Assembly (NCBI GenBank): GCA_023151275.1
Contig: JAKLJI010000015.1
Location: 25,741 to 89,740, forward strand
Length of the DNA stretch: 64,000 nucleotides
Direction of reading: 5' to 3'
From: Bacteroidia bacterium
GTDB lineage: Bacteria; Bacteroidota; Bacteroidia; UKL13-3
Of this stretch, positions 59,819 to 64,000 are shown one piece after another. How positions within the stretch are numbered: position 1 is the first letter of the stretch; each line of letters opens with the position of its first letter. The notes under the pieces were generated by a model. It saw only the letters and a list, made by a program, of their open reading frames with translations. It had not been told where the DNA came from and did not search any database. The translations under genes and the position numbers were made by a program.

Positions 59819-61854
59819 GTTTTTAGGAAGTTCTTCAAAGGAAAAATTCCTTGCCCCAAGTTATAACTCATTCCCAAGTGAAATTGAAGGTAGGCATCAG
59901 GTAATAAATTGTTCGTTCTTCTAGAACTTGCATCGGGAACCCTTGGAAATGCCTCCTGAAGAGTAATTGGTTTACCGGTGTATTTGTTAATGGGTCCCTG
60001 CCAACCTGCATTGGTTGCTAACCATTTGTCGTAATTACCACCATACAAGTACCCTTGGCCCATATCATCCAGGTAATCTGTTGTTGTCACCACCAACCTG
60101 AATTCTGCACGAATGCTGAAGCGTTTTATCCGATAGCTTAATTCGGCACTGGTGATGATATTTAAGGCAAATTGCCCATACCTGCGTTTACCTTCCAAAA
60201 AGTTTTGACCTTCCATGCCCAAAGCTCTGGCATCTGTATATACAATGCTATCCTTATTCGTACTGTAAACTATTCCCCTTTGTGGGGTGTATTTGATGAG
60301 TCCAATGCCTACTCCCATGGCTGGAATAAATCGTCCCTTTTCGGAGCTGTTGATTGCATTACCCTGTTTGCCAAAATACCAAACACTCAGAAATTCAAAA
60401 GAGTGGATTGGGGTTTTAAAATTGGTTTGCCAACTGTTTAGTTCATTAATATTGCCAGAATTGTCTGAATAATAGGTTGGTGCCGATTGCCACAAAAACA
60501 TGGCTGCCGTAGGATTATGCATGGAAACATTGTTTCGGTAATAACTGAGTCGGAATGAAACGGAGCTTGAATGGTTTCGTTGAACAAACAATCCTCCACT
60601 CCATTCAAATGAGCCAGGAATTCCAAATTTATGCCTTACATCTCCCAAAAATCCGGCAAGTCCGCCATAAGCTCCCACTTCCACCGTATTCACATATTCT
60701 TCTTTGGGCGATTTATTAAGGGAATCCGCACCTGTGAGTAAGCTCATCTCAAAACCCTCAATGTAATTCTTGGTCAAACTAGGTAAAGAGGTGGGTTCAG
60801 GTAATAGAATTTCTTGTTCATCTTCAACTTGTAAAAACTTCGGCCTTTTTTTGGCATCATAAGAAATTTTAATGCTGTCCTGTTGTTTTGAAAAGCCAAA
60901 TGATATGCTTTGACCTAAACTGTCTTTCAAGAGCTTTGGAGTAAGATTACCTTGGACGAGTAGAAGGATGTTTTGCTGTTCATGACGTATGTCGAAAATA
61001 AAATTGGCAGGAAGAACACTCCATTTTCGAATTTCTTCCCAGTTGCTACTCACAATTGGAAGCCTATTGTCATTCATGTAATCGGTTACCGCTCTGTATC
61101 CCGGTTTGGCGTAAATTGATTTAACATGTAATGTATCTGCTACTCCTGAAAGAGTAAGTCCATCATTTTTCTCTGAACCGGAGTTTCGATGAAAGGCAAG
61201 CGCCCCAATCTTTAAATTCGTTGCATGGAATGGCTCTCCCAAGCTCAAGTGCAGCATTCCCAAATTGTCGTCCAATCCTTCCAACTTGTTGTCGAAGAAT
61301 GTAAGACTGTCGAGATGGATGCTAATTCCCTGGGAGCCGGAGTTTTCAATCAAAATTCCCGCATAATTGTTTGTAAGCAGTCCATTTTTAATCGTCAATT
61401 GAATGGGTTTTCGATTCAAATTTTTTAGACTATTTGATATATAAAAAACAGATTCTCCTGATTTGCAGTTTGCCACCTCGAAATTGTTGATTTCAACTTC
61501 TTTTCTGCTCCAGAATGGTTCAAAGCGTAAGGGCTGTAGAAGATTAATAAATTTGACTTGATTGAATTCGATTCGTTCTGCCGAATTGGCGCCTGTAATT
61601 ACTATACCCGCGCCACTTTCATTCTTATCAGCGCTGGTAAAACGAATGGGTTTTTCTTTAGTTCCTTTTGCAAGTAATGAGCCGGCGACTTCCAAACGCG
61701 CACCTGCTGCAAAAGAAACTACCGTTCCTGGTTTTATGCTCAAACTTTTACCTTTTTGAACGCGGTAAACTTGGTGAATAAATAGGGTGTCTTGTGCAGC
61801 TGAAAACAGCGCAACTAAAAGGAGAACAAACAGAAGTGTAAAGCGGTATTGCAT
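59803..61854 (-). CDS. Outer-membrane protein with N-terminal beta-helix and PorG-like barrel
   Basis: 683 residues. Signal peptide (FTLLFVLLLVALFSAAQ). Residues 25-300 form a right-handed parallel beta-helix-like region with repeating short strands (GTVVSFAAGARLEVAGSLLA). From about residue 395 (VEVGAYGGLAGFLGDVRHKF) it matches the PorG/DUF6089 outer-membrane barrel associated with type IX secretion. Its start overlaps the stop of the GldM-like gene by one base, so it is part of that operon. Confidence 0.75.
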   Translation of the reverse strand: MQYRFTLLFVLLLVALFSAAQDTLFIHQVYRVQKGKSLSIKPGTVVSFAAGARLEVAGSLLAKGTKEKPIRFTSADKNESGAGIVITGANSAERIEFNQVKFINLLQPLRFEPFWSRKEVEINNFEVANCKSGESVFYISNSLKNLNRKPIQLTIKNGLLTNNYAGILIENSGSQGISIHLDSLTFFDNKLEGLDDNLGMLHLSLGEPFHATNLKIGALAFHRNSGSEKNDGLTLSGVADTLHVKSIYAKPGYRAVTDYMNDNRLPIVSSNWEEIRKWSVLPANFIFDIRHEQQNILLLVQGNLTPKLLKDSLGQSISFGFSKQQDSIKISYDAKKRPKFLQVEDEQEILLPEPTSLPSLTKNYIEGFEMSLLTGADSLNKSPKEEYVNTVEVGAYGGLAGFLGDVRHKFGIPGSFEWSGGLFVQRNHSSSVSFRLSYYRNNVSMHNPTAAMFLWQSAPTYYSDNSGNINELNSWQTNFKTPIHSFEFLSVWYFGKQGNAINSSEKGRFIPAMGVGIGLIKYTPQRGIVYSTNKDSIVYTDARALGMEGQNFLEGKRRYGQFALNIITSAELSYRIKRFSIRAEFRLVVTTTDYLDDMGQGYLYGGNYDKWLATNAGWQGPINKYTGKPITLQEAFPRVPDASSRRTNNLLPDAYLQFHLGMSYNLGQGIFPLKNFLKTKKLR

Positions 61855-63218
61855 TACAAAAGTTGAATAATTATAGGATTCGGAAATAGGTATTTTCCCT
61901 TTCCTGCTTGGTACGAAATAGCGTGAACAATTAAATGGGTTTTTCCGGTAAGTAATTCTTCATTCAATTGGATTTCTGAATTTTTTGATTCTAACTCGAT
62001 GGGTTTTTTACCAACCAATCGAAGAGCAAAACCAATGCACTTAAAGGTTCCATCCTGAAAACTTGGATGCATGATTTGAAGGTTTAGTTTTCCAAGCTTG
62101 GCAAGCCTTTCGATTGAAATGCGATTGTTTCCAGCTTCAGCAACTGTAATAACCGGTTCTGGAAGTTCTTTGATGAGAAATGAATCACTGAGAAATATCC
62201 GTCCATCTTTCAATAGGTTTATTCTACACCAACCTGATTTGTTTGGACAGAATCGAATGGTTTTTTCTCCGATATTCAGGCTGGCTTCAGGATCAGTTGA
62301 ACAAGTTAGTTTTAGTCCTTTAAGATCAGTATCAATATATTGCACCATGGGGAGGTAGCGATAACCCACCCGGATATTACGTTGAGGTGGATTGTAAACC
62401 GCACGTGGTTTTACCCGAATTTGGATTTCCTTTTTACTGGTTGTACCCTGAATAGAGATTGTATAATTTCCTGCCGATAATGGACGAAACCTCAGGTGGT
62501 TTTCAGCAAGTTCAAATTCATTTACAGGAAGGTCGTTCAATCGTACATCTACCGAAAGAATGCTATCACCATTAATCAGAAAATCGGTTTCTTCTCCAGC
62601 AACCATTTCATTGAAGGAGGAACTTAACGAGAGGTTTTTTTTCTTGGCTTCAGCATCATTTTGGGATTCCATTCCCGATAATAATTTTAGCCTTAATCTC
62701 AGTTCTTCCATCAAACTTACAGCAAATGTTGCAGGAACATGTTGCCAACGCCATTCAATCCATTTTTCGGGATTTTCTTCTTTCAGGCCTTGAGTTAAAT
62801 CTTCCTCAAATAACTCAAGAAATAATTTCCTGGAGGGGTCGTTTTCTGGCAATAAATTATGCCATTCCTTAAGCTTTACCAGAAGCGAAAAAAGTTCAGC
62901 TCCTTTGCTTTCTTTCAAAAAGAATTGGTCGACAAGATTATAAGAAAATGGAGCAGGTAATTGCCCATCCATTTCCTGGTAATTAAGTTTTAGTTTTAAT
63001 TCTCTGAAAATGCCATCAAAATTATTAGCAATTGTTGCCAGGCTCGCATCCTGGTAATTGCTTTCTGCACTTTGAAGGTACCTTACTACACGTGGAGTTT
63101 TTGTAAGCCAATCGGTTGGAATTTGAATTACGGCTAGAATAATAAATATCAGATACATCAAGCTAATCAACCTGAACCTTAATAATTTATTCCGCTTTAT
63201 TTTAACCCGATTTGCCAT
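61854..63218 (-). CDS. GldM-like periplasmic protein
   Basis: 454 residues. The N-terminus (RFRLISLMYLIFIILAVIQIP) matches the membrane anchor of GldM, including the conserved MYL. A helical region, immunoglobulin-like strands (YTISIQGTTSKKEIQIRVK) and a GldM_C-type end follow. GldM forms the drive shaft of the type IX secretion/gliding motor with GldL. It is shorter than canonical GldM (about 515), and gldL is not next to it, so this is more likely a paralogue. Confidence 0.65.
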   Translation of the reverse strand: MANRVKIKRNKLLRFRLISLMYLIFIILAVIQIPTDWLTKTPRVVRYLQSAESNYQDASLATIANNFDGIFRELKLKLNYQEMDGQLPAPFSYNLVDQFFLKESKGAELFSLLVKLKEWHNLLPENDPSRKLFLELFEEDLTQGLKEENPEKWIEWRWQHVPATFAVSLMEELRLRLKLLSGMESQNDAEAKKKNLSLSSSFNEMVAGEETDFLINGDSILSVDVRLNDLPVNEFELAENHLRFRPLSAGNYTISIQGTTSKKEIQIRVKPRAVYNPPQRNIRVGYRYLPMVQYIDTDLKGLKLTCSTDPEASLNIGEKTIRFCPNKSGWCRINLLKDGRIFLSDSFLIKELPEPVITVAEAGNNRISIERLAKLGKLNLQIMHPSFQDGTFKCIGFALRLVGKKPIELESKNSEIQLNEELLTGKTHLIVHAISYQAGKGKYLFPNPIIIQLL

Positions 63219-64000
63219 TATTTAATAAAATAAAGTGGATTGCCAAATTCGGTTTTCCCGCCATCTGCATGAATTAACCGAATTTGGTCAAACAAGATGG
63301 TGCTTCCTTTTGGGGCGGTTTGCTCAGCAACTCGAATTTCATTTCTAAGAAAACGAGTCATACTTCTAATTTTTCGGGTGTTTCCTTCGGGGTCAATTAC
63401 AATGAATTGAAAATTTACAACCTGCCAATCACTAGACTTGGATTCCAAGCAGTGGGCCTTATCCACTCCGCAGGAAGCGCCTGCAATATCTCTCAAAAAT
63501 ACATCTTGCTTTCTGCCTTCTTTTGCATAAAAGTAACGCTCATCAATTAGTTCATTTCCCAAATACATTTTCACTGAAAATCGACCTTCGGTTATAGGAG
63601 TAATAACCAATTCGTTTTTTCTTTTTTCAAGTTTTGCTGCAGTAGAGCGGAATTGAATTTGATTTTGTTGGTAGCCTGAATTGTTGTAATACACAGGCAG
63701 TGGTTCATTTACCAAACAGGCTAATTCTTGTTTGCTTTCCAAAAAATAGGGGCTGGGTTGACTTACTTTAACCCAATGTTCTATTTCCTCTTCGTCTAAA
63801 ACAACCCGAAATAAATATTCGCCCGGTTTTTGGGGTGTCCAAATTCCCGAAAACCAATTTGTTTTAGTAGAACTCAAACTTAGCGTGTCGGAATTGATAA
63901 GTAAAACAGGTTGTTTATTGTCACCTGAGTACACCTTCAACTCAACCTTATTTCCAATTTCATAATGATTTTTAAGACCACTTAGGAGAAGGGAGTCCCT
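63218..64000 (-). CDS. GldM-like protein, partial at window end
   Basis: The frame is open to the window edge, at least 260 residues; upstream codons (GNKVELKVYSG) continue past position 63940, so the start lies outside. The C-terminal part with GLF-like strands, FQFIVIDPEGNTRKI and ILFDQIRLIHADGG fits a GldM C-terminal domain. A tandem paralogue pair with the next gene is inferred. Confidence 0.55.
   Translation of the reverse strand, partial: RDSLLLSGLKNHYEIGNKVELKVYSGDNKQPVLLINSDTLSLSSTKTNWFSGIWTPQKPGEYLFRVVLDEEEIEHWVKVSQPSPYFLESKQELACLVNEPLPVYYNNSGYQQNQIQFRSTAAKLEKRKNELVITPITEGRFSVKMYLGNELIDERYFYAKEGRKQDVFLRDIAGASCGVDKAHCLESKSSDWQVVNFQFIVIDPEGNTRKIRSMTRFLRNEIRVAEQTAPKGSTILFDQIRLIHADGGKTEFGNPLYFIK

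Noticed and set aside
59697..59924. Plus-strand frame across the right attachment site
   Set aside because: It runs through the tRNA remnant, the terminator and the antisense strand of the PorG-like gene.

Overview
The window is a 64 kb piece of a Bacteroidota (Flavobacteriales/Sphingobacteriales-like) chromosome carrying a complete-looking integrated tailed phage of about 39.1 kb. The host assignment rests on the fused LpxC-FabZ gene, the PorX-type response regulator with a PglZ domain, GldM-like and PorG-like genes of the type IX secretion/gliding machinery, promoters of the TTTG-N19-TAnnTTTG type (clearest in front of tRNA-Gly), and starts that mostly lack Shine-Dalgarno sequences.

Left host part (1-20577): a LOG-family protein; the tyrosine-degradation pair hppD and hmgA; a TPR lipoprotein; porX with a small EF-Tu-domain-like partner; an HD phosphohydrolase; the lipid A/fatty acid cluster lpxD - lpxC/fabZ - lpxA followed by a lone ABC ATPase; an HNH nuclease with a small downstream gene; a DinB-fold protein translationally coupled to a large M1 aminopeptidase; trhO; mutS; and tRNA-Gly(GCC). 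tRNA-Leu(UAA) is the phage attachment gene.

Prophage (20640-59789): a 24-bp direct repeat of the tRNA-Leu 3' end bounds it. The integrase reads inward on the plus strand next to the intact tRNA. Almost everything else is on the minus strand. Reading the minus strand from the right end: divergent regulators (59.2 kb); an early operon of small unknown genes with a primase-helicase, an ASCH-domain protein and a MazG-like pyrophosphohydrolase (58.9-51.7 kb); two plus-strand accessory genes; a 580-bp gene-free control region holding ten TTTGTAAC/GTTACAAA repeats, a consensus DnaA box and palindromic operators (50.3-50.8 kb); the head module with S49 protease/scaffold and capsid (50.3-45.5 kb); a highly structured leader (45.35-45.47 kb); small and large terminase genes with a PLD-fold protein (45.3-41.2 kb); a cargo island with RadC-like and ArdC-like genes among large hairpins (41.2-38.3 kb); portal and connector (38.3-35.7 kb); holin, amidase and a membrane/spanin protein (35.7-33.9 kb); fibres, tail proteins and a frameshifted tape measure (33.9-23.7 kb); and accessory genes next to the integrase.

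Right host part (59803-64000): a PorG-like outer-membrane protein and two GldM-like periplasmic proteins, the second cut by the window end.

The items most worth following are the repeat/DnaA-box region at 50.3-50.7 kb, the pseudoknot-capable leader at 45.35-45.47 kb, the SppA-type protease with a nested signal-peptide-like scaffold next to a capsid with a hydrophobic N-terminus, and the spanin joined in frame to a membrane protein. All functional statements come from reading motifs by eye; no database search was run.
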